Assembly: GCA_032117595.1 (NCBI GenBank)
Contig: JAULYZ010000030.1
Location: 1 to 64,000, forward strand
Source: WLJO01 sp032117595
Lineage (GTDB): Bacteria > Actinomycetota > Acidimicrobiia > Acidimicrobiales > Ilumatobacteraceae
DNA length: 64,000 bases
Direction: 5' to 3'
Below, piece after piece: positions 42,908 through 51,593 of this stretch (the first letter of the stretch is position 1; every line of letters starts with the position of its first letter). A model generated the notes under the pieces. The model made no database searches and had not been told where the DNA came from. It saw only the letters and a program-made list of their open reading frames with translations. Both the position numbers and the translations under genes were made by a program.

Positions 42908-42948
42908 TTCGGCCGTCCTCATTCGGCCGTCCTCATTCGGCCGTCGTC
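42907..42948. repeat. 14-bp tandem repeat x3 after dinB stop
   Basis: Three units of ATTCGGCCGTCCTC (42907-42920, 42921-42934, 42935-42948); the third ends GTCGTC. The first unit starts at the last base of the dinB stop codon. Unlike the other two arrays it adds no further stop codons. Confidence 0.9.
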
Positions 42949-43046
42949 TGTCACATCTCCGAGGGACGCGTTGTCCCGGGGGATGATTCGTGCCAAGATG
43001 CCGATGAGCACACCCGTCCGGTCATCGAGCCTCTGAAGGACTGCCC

Positions 43047-43379
43047 ATGCCGCTCTCGGAAGACGAACAGCGCATCCTCAATCAGATCGAGGAACAGTTC
43101 TACGAAAGCGATCCGTCGTTCGCCGAGAAGGTGAGCGCGCCCGGGCTCTACCGACCTGCACTGCGCAAGGCGCGCTGGTCGGTCGTCGGCCTCGTGCTCT
43201 CCCTCGTGGGACTCGTGATCTCGCTGCAGGTCCACTTCCTGGTGTCGTTCGTGTGCTTTGCCCTGATGCTCGGCTTTGCTTTCGTGATCGAGGACAGCCT
43301 GCGCAAGGTCGGCCGAGCCGGCCTGAACGGTGTGCGGGCGTCGGTTCGCTCACGCACCCGCGGTCAGTCCGGCAGCTGA
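43047..43379 (+). CDS. DUF3040 membrane protein
   Basis: The 110-residue protein has the DUF3040 head MPLSEDEQRILNQIEEQFYE, two membrane helices (about 45-62 and 64-82) and a basic tail. DUF3040 proteins are common in actinobacteria near the dcw cluster and dinB. Function is unknown. An AAGGA element lies eight bases before ATG 43047, so this gene is leadered. Confidence 0.88.
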   Translation: MPLSEDEQRILNQIEEQFYESDPSFAEKVSAPGLYRPALRKARWSVVGLVLSLVGLVISLQVHFLVSFVCFALMLGFAFVIEDSLRKVGRAGLNGVRASVRSRTRGQSGS

Positions 43380-43501
43380 CGAGACCTCTGCGAACTCGGG
43401 CCCTTCGCGTCGCCTCGACGACGTCGCTCTCTCGTCGCACCGCCGCAGTCGGGACCGCCTCGGGCGTCCACCTGCGTCAGTTGCCGGCAGGAACTGACCG
43501 C
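43360..43501. repeat. Long inverted repeat spanning two convergent gene ends
   Basis: 43360-43380 (GCGGTCAGT then CCGGCAGCTGAC) is repeated in reverse complement at 43476-43501 with one mismatch and a five-base insertion. The left arm includes the DUF3040 stop; the right arm lies just beyond the transglutaminase stop. The loop is about 95 bases. Confidence 0.6.
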
Positions 43502-43502
43502 A

Positions 43503-45824
43503 TCAGCTGACAGCGGCCGCAAGGCGGGGATCGACGTACCGTCGGATTCGGATTCTTGCCGGGGCATCGGCAAGCAGCGACTGGGCGAGTTGACGCCTGA
43601 TCAGGTCGGCCTCTTCGGCGAACGATTCGTCGACGGCCTCCGATGCGTACAGCGCCCGGGTGGCGAGATCGGCGAGTCGTTGCACCTCGTCACGGACACC
43701 GACCGCCTGTTGTGCCACCCGCTCAGCGTGTTCGAGCGGGGTTTCCTCGGGCCTGCGGCGTGTGCCGAGCAGCGCAAGGAGCACGGTCGCGTCGGCCCAA
43801 GCCTGCAGGACGCGATCGGCAGGCGAGTCGCCGGCGCGCCGCAGTCGGCGCTTGCGCACGACGTTCGGCAGACCGATCACCCAGGCCGCGACGAGCGCAA
43901 CGAGGCCGAGGATCACCAGCACGACAGTGAGGAGCGCGCCGGGGCCCTGCGAACCGTCCTGATCGGGGAGCGTGTCGGTCGGCGAGGACGTTCCCGGACC
44001 CGTGGGGAAGCCGATTACCCCTGACGCCCCGACGCCCGTGGCGCCAGTTCCGGTGTCGCCAGCAGGGGTGCTGCTGCCCGGGGCCCCGCTCGCGCCCGTT
44101 GCGGACGAGGTGGTGGGTGCGGGGTCAGGGCCCGAGGCATTCGGATCGCTGTCGTCGGGAGCAACGGTCTCATCCTGCTCGGGCTGGACGCCGGTGTAGC
44201 CCTCGGTGCCCGGCGCGCCGCGCCCCGGCGTGGGTTCGAACGAGACCCAACCGATCCGGTCGAACCACACTTCGGGCCAGGCGTGTGCATTGCGCGCCCG
44301 CACCACGAACCTGCCGTCCTCCGGAACCCCTGAGGTGAAGCCGACGGCAACGCGCGCCGGTATGCCGAGCGAACGGGCCATGGCGGCGAAGGTGCTCGCA
44401 AAGTGCTCACAGAATCCACGTCGCTCCTCGACGAAGTCCTCCATGGCGGAGCTGCTGCTCCCGTAGCTGACGTCGAGGTCGTACTCGAAGTTGTCGCGGA
44501 ACCAGTTCTGCAGGGCAACGGACTGCGCATAGCTGGACTCCTTGCCGGCCACGACTTGGGCGGCGAGCGCGCGCAGGGAGTCCGGAAAGTTCTTCGGCAG
44601 CGCGACGTAGCGCTCATCGGGCGGATTCGCCGAACCGGCAGCGCGCAACTGGCGGACCGAGTACGAGCCGATCACCGAGGTGACGGTGTACGTCATGCCC
44701 GGGGTGAGGTCGGCGTTGTTCGCAAGGCGGACGGTGGCCGTCTCGGGGTTGTAGACGAAAGAACTCTTTCCCGAGATCGCCACGGCCTCGAACGCAGCGG
44801 GCACCCAACCCTCTCCCATGTTCTCGACGGTGACTTTCTGGCGCAGGGACCGGCCTCGTGGGCTCGGGCGCAGGCGGCCGTTCGCTGAGGTGAAGGTCTC
44901 GTTGGCCTTCCAGGACTTGCCGTCGAAGTCGGGGAGCGAGGTGAGGTGCCAGTAGGCCGGGCGCTCGGCCTCGACGCGGAACATGATGCGGTTCGAGTAA
45001 CCGATCAGGCGACTGCGCAGGTCGACCATCGGATTCACCACCGAGACCGTTGACTCGTCCCCGTCGTCCTGATCGATGAGCGCCTCAGACGTTGCGCCGG
45101 GGAGGCGTGGCGCGACTGCGTACGCAATCCCGCCCGCAGCGAGCGAGAGGAGGCCCGCCGCGAGTGCTGTGCGCAGCGCGCGTCGCGCACGGCCGGTGCC
45201 GAGCCACACACTCACCTGATCGCCGTGGTCGTCGCGCAGGAGCGCAACGGTGACGCTGGCGGTGAAGAGCCACAGCGCCGTCGTCCACATGCGGTTCGAC
45301 CGGTTGCCGGACTCGCCGAGGACGGACACGAAGGTGAAGACGATGGCACTCGGTATGGCCGCCTCGACCCGGCCGTAGGCGCGCATGGCGAACGTGTCGG
45401 CGGTGTAGCAGACGATCAGCAGGGCCAGCGCGGCAACGAGGAGGAACCCACCTGCCGGCGCCACGGGCGGCGCGCTGGAGTTGAAGTCGCTCCACGACTG
45501 GGTGATGTCGTCGATCGCCGAGCGCCACGTGGAGCCACCGGGCAGGAACCCGAGCCGGACTGTGTTGGGGTACATGCGCCGGGCAATCACGGCGACGCCC
45601 GTGATGAGCGCGAGCGGCGTCGCAACGAGCAGGTGGATCCGCAACAGGCGACAGACGGCGAGCACGATGTGCACCGCTGCCGCCAGAACGATGAGGAAGG
45701 GCAGGAACGACCAGTCCTCGAACACCCGCCGGAACGCGGTGGCGGTCACCATCGACAGCGCAACGAGTGCGAGCGTGGGTGCCGTCCCGACCCGTCCGAG
45801 TCGATAGGTGGCGAGCGGGCTCAT
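43503..45824 (-). CDS. TgpA-like membrane protein with transglutaminase-like domain
   Basis: The 773-residue protein has about seven membrane helices in its first 230 residues, an external core, a transglutaminase-like triad (Cys at about 472 in RRGFCEHFASTFAAMARSLG, His in NAHAWPEVWF, Asp in DRIGWVSFEPT), a Pro/Ser/Gly-rich linker, one more helix (LLTVVLVILGLVALVAAWVI) and a cytoplasmic tail (DUF4129-like). ATG 45824 overlaps the DUF58 stop. It is the third member of a MoxR-DUF58-TgpA operon. Confidence 0.88.
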   Translation of the reverse strand: MSPLATYRLGRVGTAPTLALVALSMVTATAFRRVFEDWSFLPFLIVLAAAVHIVLAVCRLLRIHLLVATPLALITGVAVIARRMYPNTVRLGFLPGGSTWRSAIDDITQSWSDFNSSAPPVAPAGGFLLVAALALLIVCYTADTFAMRAYGRVEAAIPSAIVFTFVSVLGESGNRSNRMWTTALWLFTASVTVALLRDDHGDQVSVWLGTGRARRALRTALAAGLLSLAAGGIAYAVAPRLPGATSEALIDQDDGDESTVSVVNPMVDLRSRLIGYSNRIMFRVEAERPAYWHLTSLPDFDGKSWKANETFTSANGRLRPSPRGRSLRQKVTVENMGEGWVPAAFEAVAISGKSSFVYNPETATVRLANNADLTPGMTYTVTSVIGSYSVRQLRAAGSANPPDERYVALPKNFPDSLRALAAQVVAGKESSYAQSVALQNWFRDNFEYDLDVSYGSSSSAMEDFVEERRGFCEHFASTFAAMARSLGIPARVAVGFTSGVPEDGRFVVRARNAHAWPEVWFDRIGWVSFEPTPGRGAPGTEGYTGVQPEQDETVAPDDSDPNASGPDPAPTTSSATGASGAPGSSTPAGDTGTGATGVGASGVIGFPTGPGTSSPTDTLPDQDGSQGPGALLTVVLVILGLVALVAAWVIGLPNVVRKRRLRRAGDSPADRVLQAWADATVLLALLGTRRRPEETPLEHAERVAQQAVGVRDEVQRLADLATRALYASEAVDESFAEEADLIRRQLAQSLLADAPARIRIRRYVDPRLAAAVS

Positions 45825-46981
45825 GAGGCTCCCGGGCCGATGAGGCGAGTCCAGTCCCGGACGAGCGCCTCGGGGGTGCTGCCGTCGAGCGCAAAGCCAC
45901 CGCGCACGAAGCCGTCGCCGAGCTGAGCGGCGGCGGCCGGTTCGCACACCACGAGGAGCCCAGCGTCGGTGCCGGGTGCTGCATTGCGGAGCGCGGTGAG
46001 CACATCGGGATGCGATTGCCCGGTGATGAGCACCACCATTCCGCCCTCGAGCATCCGGGTCACATCGTGAATGGCGTCGGTGAGGGCTCGGCTCGGCCCC
46101 GGTTCGACGAGAGCCAGCACATCGAGGAACTCGTCGACGTCGACAGCGGGTGTCTCGCCGACCCCGGACACCGTTGCGTGCACCTTGAAGCCGGCGCGCT
46201 CTGCGCTCAGGGCGAAACTCGCCGCAGCGCTGACGGCGGCCTCGAAGGAAGCGGCTGAGTGACGTTCGACGGCCACGTCGAGCAGGACCGCCACCCGCTG
46301 CACGGCCTCGGGGTCGGTCTGCTTGATCTTGAGGTCCTCACTGCGGGCGGATTGCTTCCAGTGCACGCGTCGCAGGTCGTCGCCGGGCACGTAGTTGCGC
46401 AGCGAATGGAACTCTTCGGTCTGGCGGGCGAGGAGACGACGCCGGATGAGGAGGGCGAGCGGCCCCGAGCCGCTCCACCGGTCGGGGAACTCGAGGAGTC
46501 GCCACGCCGGGTGGACGAGGACGCCCGCAAGCGGCGCAACGGTGCGGACCCGGGAAGCGAGCCCGAACGGGTCGCGCCGCTGCATCTTCATCGGGCCGAT
46601 CTCGAGGTGACCCCGCCGCTCGGAGGGAAGGCGGTAGGTGGCCCGCGCCTCGCGTTTGGGGCGCAGCGGCGTCACGCTCAACTGCGCACCGATCGTGCCG
46701 GCGACCGGGTCGTTGAGGCGGACCACCGGTGAGGTGCGCCACGCTGCGTTCTGGACGACGAGGTCCACTCGTGCGGACTCGTTCACGAAGATGCGGCTGG
46801 GTGTGATGATCCGGGTCATCCGCAACCTCGGTCGCGAGAGCAGCACGATGGTCCAGCTGAGCAGCGGGAGCACCATGAGCCCTGCGGCGATGACGTACAG
46901 CTCGATCGCGCCAAAGACCCGTCCGAGGCCTGCGGCAAGGACTCCGCAGATCATCAGGGCGAACCCGTAGCGCGTGATCAT
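45821..46981 (-). CDS. DUF58 domain protein
   Basis: The 386-residue protein has two N-terminal membrane helices (about 4-45) and a DUF58 domain with FHSLRNYVPGDDLRRVHWKQ, the family hallmark, and a von Willebrand A-like C-terminal half with a VAVLLDVAVERH MIDAS-like strand. DUF58 proteins act with MoxR ATPases in envelope maturation. ATG 46981 is the first good start after the MoxR stop at 47013, 31 bases upstream. Confidence 0.88.
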   Translation of the reverse strand: MITRYGFALMICGVLAAGLGRVFGAIELYVIAAGLMVLPLLSWTIVLLSRPRLRMTRIITPSRIFVNESARVDLVVQNAAWRTSPVVRLNDPVAGTIGAQLSVTPLRPKREARATYRLPSERRGHLEIGPMKMQRRDPFGLASRVRTVAPLAGVLVHPAWRLLEFPDRWSGSGPLALLIRRRLLARQTEEFHSLRNYVPGDDLRRVHWKQSARSEDLKIKQTDPEAVQRVAVLLDVAVERHSAASFEAAVSAAASFALSAERAGFKVHATVSGVGETPAVDVDEFLDVLALVEPGPSRALTDAIHDVTRMLEGGMVVLITGQSHPDVLTALRNAAPGTDAGLLVVCEPAAAAQLGDGFVRGGFALDGSTPEALVRDWTRLIGPGAS

Positions 46982-47012
46982 CGTGGGTCCGGTCGACCTC
47001 GTGGGCTGGCGG

Positions 47013-47999
47013 TCATCGCGCCGTGGGGACGGGCACCGACGCAATCACCTCGGCGACGACGCGCTCACGTGTGTTGCCGCTGGCCGAAGCCTCGTGGCGC
47101 AGCAGCAATCGGTGGGCGAGCACGTGAGGAGCCATGGCCTTCACGTCGTCGGGCGTCCCGTAGTCGCGTCCGGAGGCCGCAGCCCGTGCGCGCACTGCGC
47201 GTGCGAGCTGCAGTGTTGCCCGCGGCGAGAGCCCGAGCGTGATGCTCGGGTGGTGGCGGGTGGCCTCGGCAAGTGCGACGAGATAGTGCTTCAGCGGTGT
47301 TGCGAGATGCACGGTCTTGACGGCCTCGATCATCCCGAGCAGGTCGGCGATGGAGAGGACCGGACGCAGCTCGGACACGGTGTTCCCGGCACCGTGCGTG
47401 TCGAGGATCGCAACCTCGGCCTCGCGGCCCGGGTAACCGAGCGAGATGCGGAGCAGGAATCGGTCGAGCTGGCTCTCGGGGAGGCGATAGGTGCCCTCCT
47501 GCTCCACCGGGTTCTGGGTGGCGATCACCATGAACGGGCTGGGAAGCGGGTACGTCGTTCCGTCGACGGTGACCTGACGCTCCTCCATCGCCTCGAGGAG
47601 TGCTGATTGCACCTTCGGCGAGGCACGGTTGATCTCATCGGCGAGGACGATGTTGGCGAAGATCGGCCCGGGCTGGAACTCGAAGGCTTCCTTGGCCTTG
47701 AGCCAGACGCTCACGCCCACCAGATCGGTGGGGAGCAGGTCCGGGGTGAATTGGACGCGACCCCAGGAGCAGTCGATGGAGGCGGCGAGTGCCTTTGCAA
47801 GGCTGGTCTTGCCGACTCCGGGCACGTCCTCGATGAGCAGGTGGCCCTCGGCGAGCATGCAGATGGTCGCCAGGTCGATGGCCTCGCGCTTGCCGCGGAT
47901 GACCCGGGCCATGTTCGACGTGAGCGCTTCGAACAGGTCGGCGAAGCGCCTCGCCGATTGTGGGGTCGCAGCGGCGTACGAGTCGGGGAGTGTGGCCAC
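47013..47999 (-). CDS. MoxR-family AAA+ ATPase
   Basis: The 328-residue ATPase has Walker A IEDVPGVGKTSLAKAL, Walker B NIVLADEINRASPKVQSALLEAMEE, sensor 1 MVIATQNPVEQEGTYRLPESQLDRF and a C-terminal sensor 2 region TLGLSPRATLQLARAVRA. It is a chaperone that activates partner proteins, here probably the DUF58 and transglutaminase products. GTG 47999 is set by TAGCGT eight bases upstream, and it is transcribed divergently from the acyl-CoA dehydrogenase gene. Confidence 0.93.
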   Translation of the reverse strand: MATLPDSYAAATPQSARRFADLFEALTSNMARVIRGKREAIDLATICMLAEGHLLIEDVPGVGKTSLAKALAASIDCSWGRVQFTPDLLPTDLVGVSVWLKAKEAFEFQPGPIFANIVLADEINRASPKVQSALLEAMEERQVTVDGTTYPLPSPFMVIATQNPVEQEGTYRLPESQLDRFLLRISLGYPGREAEVAILDTHGAGNTVSELRPVLSIADLLGMIEAVKTVHLATPLKHYLVALAEATRHHPSITLGLSPRATLQLARAVRARAAASGRDYGTPDDVKAMAPHVLAHRLLLRHEASASGNTRERVVAEVIASVPVPTAR

Positions 48000-48013
48000 G
48001 GACGAGCACGCTA
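48000..48013 (-). promoter_or_regulatory. Leaderless-type moxR promoter (-10 TAGCGT)
   Basis: TAGCGT (48013-48008, minus strand) then eight bases to GTG 47999. Confidence 0.45.
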
Positions 48014-48032
48014 ACGGTCTTGGTCGGATGGA

Positions 48033-48045
48033 TAACGTCAGGCCC
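48033..48045 (+). promoter_or_regulatory. Leaderless-type acyl-CoA dehydrogenase promoter (-10 TAACGT)
   Basis: TAACGT at 48033-48038 then seven bases to ATG 48046. It supports this start over ATG 48028. Confidence 0.45.
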
Positions 48046-49260
48046 ATGCAGCCCACCTATTCCCCAGAGGCCGAGCAGTACCGGTCCTCGGTCCGAGACT
48101 TCCTGTCGTCCCGACTCCCAAGCAGTTGGGCAGGGATCGGGGCACTGAGCACCGAGGCGGCCGAGGAGTTCAGCCGCGAGTGGAGGCACACGCTGTACGA
48201 GGCCGGGTATCTCGCCCCGGGCTGGCCCAAGGAGTACGGCGGCGGAGGTCTTTCGTCGCTCGAGCAGGTGGTGCTCGCCGAGGAGTTCGCCCGCGCCGGG
48301 GTGCCGACCGGCGGCAGCAACGATGTCTTCAGCATCGGGATGCTCGGCAACACGTTGCTCGTCTGGGGGACCGAGGAGCAGAAGCGGCACTACGTTCCGC
48401 GCATCCTCTCGGGCGAGGACATCTGGTGCCAGGGCTACAGCGAGCCCAATGCCGGATCGGATCTCGCGAACCTCGGCACGCGTGCGGTACTCGACGGCGA
48501 CCAGTGGGTGATCAATGGTCAGAAGATCTGGACATCGGCAGGTCATCTCGCCGACCACATCTTCGTGCTGTGCCGTACGGATACCGACGCGCCGCGGCAC
48601 AAGGGCATCTCGTTCCTGCTCTGCGACATGCGCCAACCCGGCATCGAGGTTCGCCCGATCAAGATGATGTCTGGGGACTCGGAGTTCAACGAGACCTTCT
48701 TCACCGATGCGGTCACCGAGAAGGAGAACGTTGTCGGCGGAGTGAACAATGGCTGGGCAGTCGCGATGACGCTGCTCGGTTTCGAGCGAGGCGAGGCCGC
48801 CGCCACCATGCCGCTGCGTTTCCGCGCCGAGGTCGACCGACTCCTCGCCATGGCACGCGAACGTGGCGCCGCCGACAATCCGCTGTTCCGTCAGCGGCTC
48901 GCCTGGTGCTACTCCAAGGTGCAGATCATGCAGTGGCTCGGCTGGCGCCAACTCACCCAGTTCATCCGCGGACACCATCCGGGTCCGGACGGCTCGATCT
49001 TCAAGCTCTACTGGAGCGAGTACCACCGCATCGTCACCGAACTGGCTGTCGACATCCTCGGCCCCGATGCGCTCGTGCCTGCGGGGCGCCGTCCGTCGAG
49101 TGCGTTCCAGACCGACGACGTCGGGGCGCCAAACAGCAGTGGCTCATGGAGCAACGTGTTCCTCAATGCGCGGGCGGGGACGATCTATGCAGGGACGTCG
49201 CAGGTGCAGCGGAACATCCTCGGCGAGATGGTGCTCGGTCTGCCCAAGGAGCCCCGCTGA
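48046..49260 (+). CDS. Acyl-CoA dehydrogenase
   Basis: The 404-residue flavoenzyme forms the 2,3-double bond of an acyl-CoA. It has the lid region WPKEYGGGGLSSLEQVVLAEE, the FAD contact CQGYSEPNAGSDLANLGTRA with WVINGQKIWTSAG, and the C-terminal signature TIYAGTSQVQRNILGEMVLG. The catalytic base position lies in the IYAGTSQ region, as in long-chain and steroid-type enzymes, so it may act on sterol side chains or branched acids; this is an inference. A small protein gene follows one base later. Confidence 0.9.
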   Translation: MQPTYSPEAEQYRSSVRDFLSSRLPSSWAGIGALSTEAAEEFSREWRHTLYEAGYLAPGWPKEYGGGGLSSLEQVVLAEEFARAGVPTGGSNDVFSIGMLGNTLLVWGTEEQKRHYVPRILSGEDIWCQGYSEPNAGSDLANLGTRAVLDGDQWVINGQKIWTSAGHLADHIFVLCRTDTDAPRHKGISFLLCDMRQPGIEVRPIKMMSGDSEFNETFFTDAVTEKENVVGGVNNGWAVAMTLLGFERGEAAATMPLRFRAEVDRLLAMARERGAADNPLFRQRLAWCYSKVQIMQWLGWRQLTQFIRGHHPGPDGSIFKLYWSEYHRIVTELAVDILGPDALVPAGRRPSSAFQTDDVGAPNSSGSWSNVFLNARAGTIYAGTSQVQRNILGEMVLGLPKEPR

Positions 49261-49261
49261 G

Positions 49262-49555
49262 ATGTCCCGTGTACGGAGAACCCGTCCGAGCAATCCGCTG
49301 GTCTGGCTCCCCGTCGTTGGAGCGGTGCTCGTCCGCCCGGGCCTCTGGATCACCGCGCTGCGTCAGGTGGGCCGACTCGCTCGGCGCGACTGGTGGCGTC
49401 GCGCGCCGTTCTTGCCGTTGCCGGGCCGCTCGTATCTCGAGTTCCGGATGGAGACCCAGTACGGCGGGGGAACGCGCCGACCCGTCCCGAGCGATGTGAT
49501 TCACTACCTCTCATGGTGCCAACAGATGCAGCGGTTGGGGGCCGGACCCCGATGA
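49262..49555 (+). CDS. Small conserved protein of unknown function
   Basis: The 97-residue protein has a hydrophobic segment (PLVWLPVVGAVLVRPGLWI, about 12-30), an Arg/Trp-rich middle (RRDWWRRAPFLPLPG) and MQRLGAG near the end. It may bind the membrane as a reentrant or amphipathic helix. It begins one base after the dehydrogenase stop and may be co-transcribed. No family is recognised. Confidence 0.55.
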   Translation: MSRVRRTRPSNPLVWLPVVGAVLVRPGLWITALRQVGRLARRDWWRRAPFLPLPGRSYLEFRMETQYGGGTRRPVPSDVIHYLSWCQQMQRLGAGPR

Positions 49556-49614
49556 GGCGCCAGAGAACGTGTGTCGACAGCCCCGCACCAAGAGGCGCCG
49601 GGATCGGCTGAGAC

Positions 49615-50112
49615 ATGCGCAGCGCACTCGTCCTCAATGCCACGTACGAACCGCTTTCGGTGGTGTCTGCGCGGCGGGCGGTGTGCCTGGTGCTGGCAGG
49701 AAAGGCCGAGGTGGTGCACGCCGCAGACTCGTTGATCCGCTCGGCGAGTCTTGTGCTGGAGGCGCCCACCGTGATTCGCCTCCGCTACGTGGTGAAGGTC
49801 CCCTTCCTGAGGCGGACGGCTCTCTCGAGACGGGCGGTCTTCGTGCGTGATCAGCATCGGTGCCAGTACTGCGGTGGTCAGGCCGACTCGATCGACCACG
49901 TCATCCCCCGTTCGCGTGGCGGGCTTCATGCCTGGGACAACGTCGCTGCGGCCTGCCGGCCGTGCAACCTCCGCAAGCGCGATCGCACCCCGGACGAGGC
50001 GGGCATGCGACTGGCGAATGCGCCCAGCCCGCCTCGCGACGGTGCGTGGATCGATGTGAGCGTGGGGCGCGTCCCGGAGGACTGGCTGCCGTACCTCGCC
50101 CGGGCTTCGTAG
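49615..50112 (+). CDS. HNH endonuclease family protein
   Basis: The 165-residue protein contains an HNH motif: CQYCGGQADSIDHVIPRSRGG followed by WDNVAAACRPCNLRKRDRTP, with two CxxC pairs around zinc and the central DHV and N residues. The N-terminus LVLNATYEPLSVVSARRAV is typical of the actinobacterial HNH protein encoded beside housekeeping genes. Target is unknown; it is not part of a visible restriction or mobile system. Confidence 0.88.
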   Translation: MRSALVLNATYEPLSVVSARRAVCLVLAGKAEVVHAADSLIRSASLVLEAPTVIRLRYVVKVPFLRRTALSRRAVFVRDQHRCQYCGGQADSIDHVIPRSRGGLHAWDNVAAACRPCNLRKRDRTPDEAGMRLANAPSPPRDGAWIDVSVGRVPEDWLPYLARAS

Positions 50113-50167
50113 GCACCGGAACGATCGTCGATCACTGCAGGTACGCCTGCGGTGAACCGCTGCGAGA

Positions 50168-50830
50168 ATGCTGATCGTGCACTGGTCGGTCGAGCGGTTC
50201 CGGGGATCGGCTGCGGCGTTCCACGAGCGACCGATTCCGACGGATCCGGTCCCGTCACTCTGGTGGTTCGAGATCGAGCAACCGGCGATCGTGCTCGGTT
50301 CGGCGCAGGTCGACGAGGTGGTGGATCGGGACGCCTGCGAGCGCCTCGGCGTGGAGATCGTCCGACGTCGCAGCGGCGGCGGAGCGGTCCTGCTCGTGCC
50401 CGGCGAGGTCGCCTGGTTCGATCTTGTCATTCCGCGCAGTCATCCGCTGTGGGACGGTGACATCGGACGCGCCGCGTGGTGGGTCGGTGACGTCGTCGTC
50501 GACGCGCTCGGTGAGTCCGACGGCGAAGTGCACCGCGGTGGTCTGCTCACCTCGGCGTGGTCGTCGACGGTCTGCTTTGCGGGCCTCGGTCCGGGCGAGG
50601 TGCGACGCCACGGCCGAAAGCTCCTCGGGCTGAGCCAGCGCCGGACGAGGGATGCAGCCCGATTCCAGTGCGCGGTCTACCGGGTCTGGGATGCGGGTCT
50701 GATGCACTCGGTGCTCCGCCCACCCCGCCCGAGCCCCGATGAACTCGGTGGGTTCGTCGCCACGGCCGATCTCGGCCTCGTTGATCTCGAGCGGGCGCTG
50801 TCCCGTGTCTCGGTGCCGCCCGCGACCTGA
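50168..50830 (+). CDS. Lipoate-protein ligase A family protein
   Basis: The 220-residue BPL/LplA-type protein has VEIVRRRSGGGAVLLVPGE (the RRxxGGGxV binding loop) and HGRKLLGLSQRRTRDAARFQ with the conserved lysine. It is shorter than LplA of E. coli and lacks its accessory domain. It could attach lipoate or octanoate to E2 or GcvH proteins. No lipoyl-pathway partner is adjacent. ATG 50168 is preceded by a weak GAGA only. Confidence 0.8.
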   Translation: MLIVHWSVERFRGSAAAFHERPIPTDPVPSLWWFEIEQPAIVLGSAQVDEVVDRDACERLGVEIVRRRSGGGAVLLVPGEVAWFDLVIPRSHPLWDGDIGRAAWWVGDVVVDALGESDGEVHRGGLLTSAWSSTVCFAGLGPGEVRRHGRKLLGLSQRRTRDAARFQCAVYRVWDAGLMHSVLRPPRPSPDELGGFVATADLGLVDLERALSRVSVPPAT

Positions 50831-51170
50831 GTGCCACGTGCGGGCTCGGCCCGCCTTGGTGTGGAACGACGGCACCCGACCCGTGGTGGGGGACGGTGGG
50901 GATCCACCCACCGATGCAGGTGCTGGGCGGGACGCCCCGGCTCCCTGAATTCGCGCGGAAGGTGACATTTCTCGGGGAAATGGGGGCCTTGTCGCGCGCT
51001 CCGTGAGAGGGCTACAGGATCAGGTGTGGACGATAGTGGTGAGGAGTGGGGAGAGAGGTTGACTTTTCGGGGTCTAGTGGGGAAGAATGGGGACCTGTGG
51101 GAGGGCGACCTCATCGGTCGGCGCTCCACACGGGTCCCGGAACGAGCGAACGAGAAAGGCGGAGCGGCAG
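50831..51170 (+). promoter_or_regulatory. 340-bp control region of the dcw cluster
   Basis: No ORF is supported here. It contains a promoter TTGACT (51060-51065), 18-base spacer, AAGAAT (51084-51089); TGGGN boxes at 10-base steps (51037, 51047 and 51079, 51089, 51099, plus an upstream pair at 50887 and 50897); and an earlier element GGTGACATTTCTCGGGG at 50961 resembling GGTTGACTTTTCGGGG at 51057, as if the promoter had been duplicated. ATTTC/GAAAT at 50967-50981 is a short inverted repeat. Confidence 0.6.
51079..51103 (+). promoter_or_regulatory. MraZ operator: three TGGGN boxes spaced by five bases
   Basis: TGGGG (51079), TGGGG (51089) and TGGGA (51099) are direct repeats with five-base spacers, the exact architecture reported for E. 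coli MraZ sites. They overlap and follow the -10 region, so MraZ binding should repress its own operon. Confidence 0.75.
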
Positions 51171-51593
51171 ATGCAGCGGTTTGTCGGACGCCACGAGCGC
51201 CAAGTCGACGACAAGGGTCGACTTGCGCTGCCGTCGGGGTTCCGCGCCCGCCTCGAGCCGCGTTGTTTCCTCGCCAAGGGTGCCGAGGGGTGCATCGACG
51301 TCCTGACCGAAGAGGGCTTCGATGCGATGGTCGAAGAGGTCCTCGCCAAGGTCCGTCGCGGGGAGGTGAGCCGCTCCGAGCAGCGCGCTCTGTCCGGCGA
51401 CACGAGCGAGGTCACGCCCGATGCCCAGGGCCGGATCCTTCTGCCCCAAGAACTTCGTGAGTACGCCGGCATCGAGCTCCGGTCCGCGGTGACCGTTGCT
51501 GGCTCGTTCGATCGGGTCGAGCTCTGGAAGCCGAGCGATTACGACGCCCAGATCAAGCAGGGAACCGCCCGCATCAAGGGCGAAGAGCGCTGA
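51171..51593 (+). CDS. mraZ: Transcriptional regulator MraZ
   Basis: The 140-residue protein has two SpoVT-AbrB-like half domains, each with a DxxGR: RHERQVDDKGRLALPSGFRA and TPDAQGRILLPQELREYAGI. MraZ forms ring-shaped oligomers that bind TGGGN repeats and represses the dcw cluster. ATG 51171 follows an AAAGGCGGAG purine run. It is the first gene of the cluster, 201 bases before rsmH. Confidence 0.94.
   Translation: MQRFVGRHERQVDDKGRLALPSGFRARLEPRCFLAKGAEGCIDVLTEEGFDAMVEEVLAKVRRGEVSRSEQRALSGDTSEVTPDAQGRILLPQELREYAGIELRSAVTVAGSFDRVELWKPSDYDAQIKQGTARIKGEER

Noticed and set aside
43521..45225. Plus-strand ORFs opposite the transglutaminase gene
   Set aside because: They are frame shadows of the TgpA-like gene with no domains.
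49615..50112. HNH protein as part of a restriction or mobile system
   Set aside because: Neighbours are housekeeping genes and no methyltransferase, intron or integrase is nearby.
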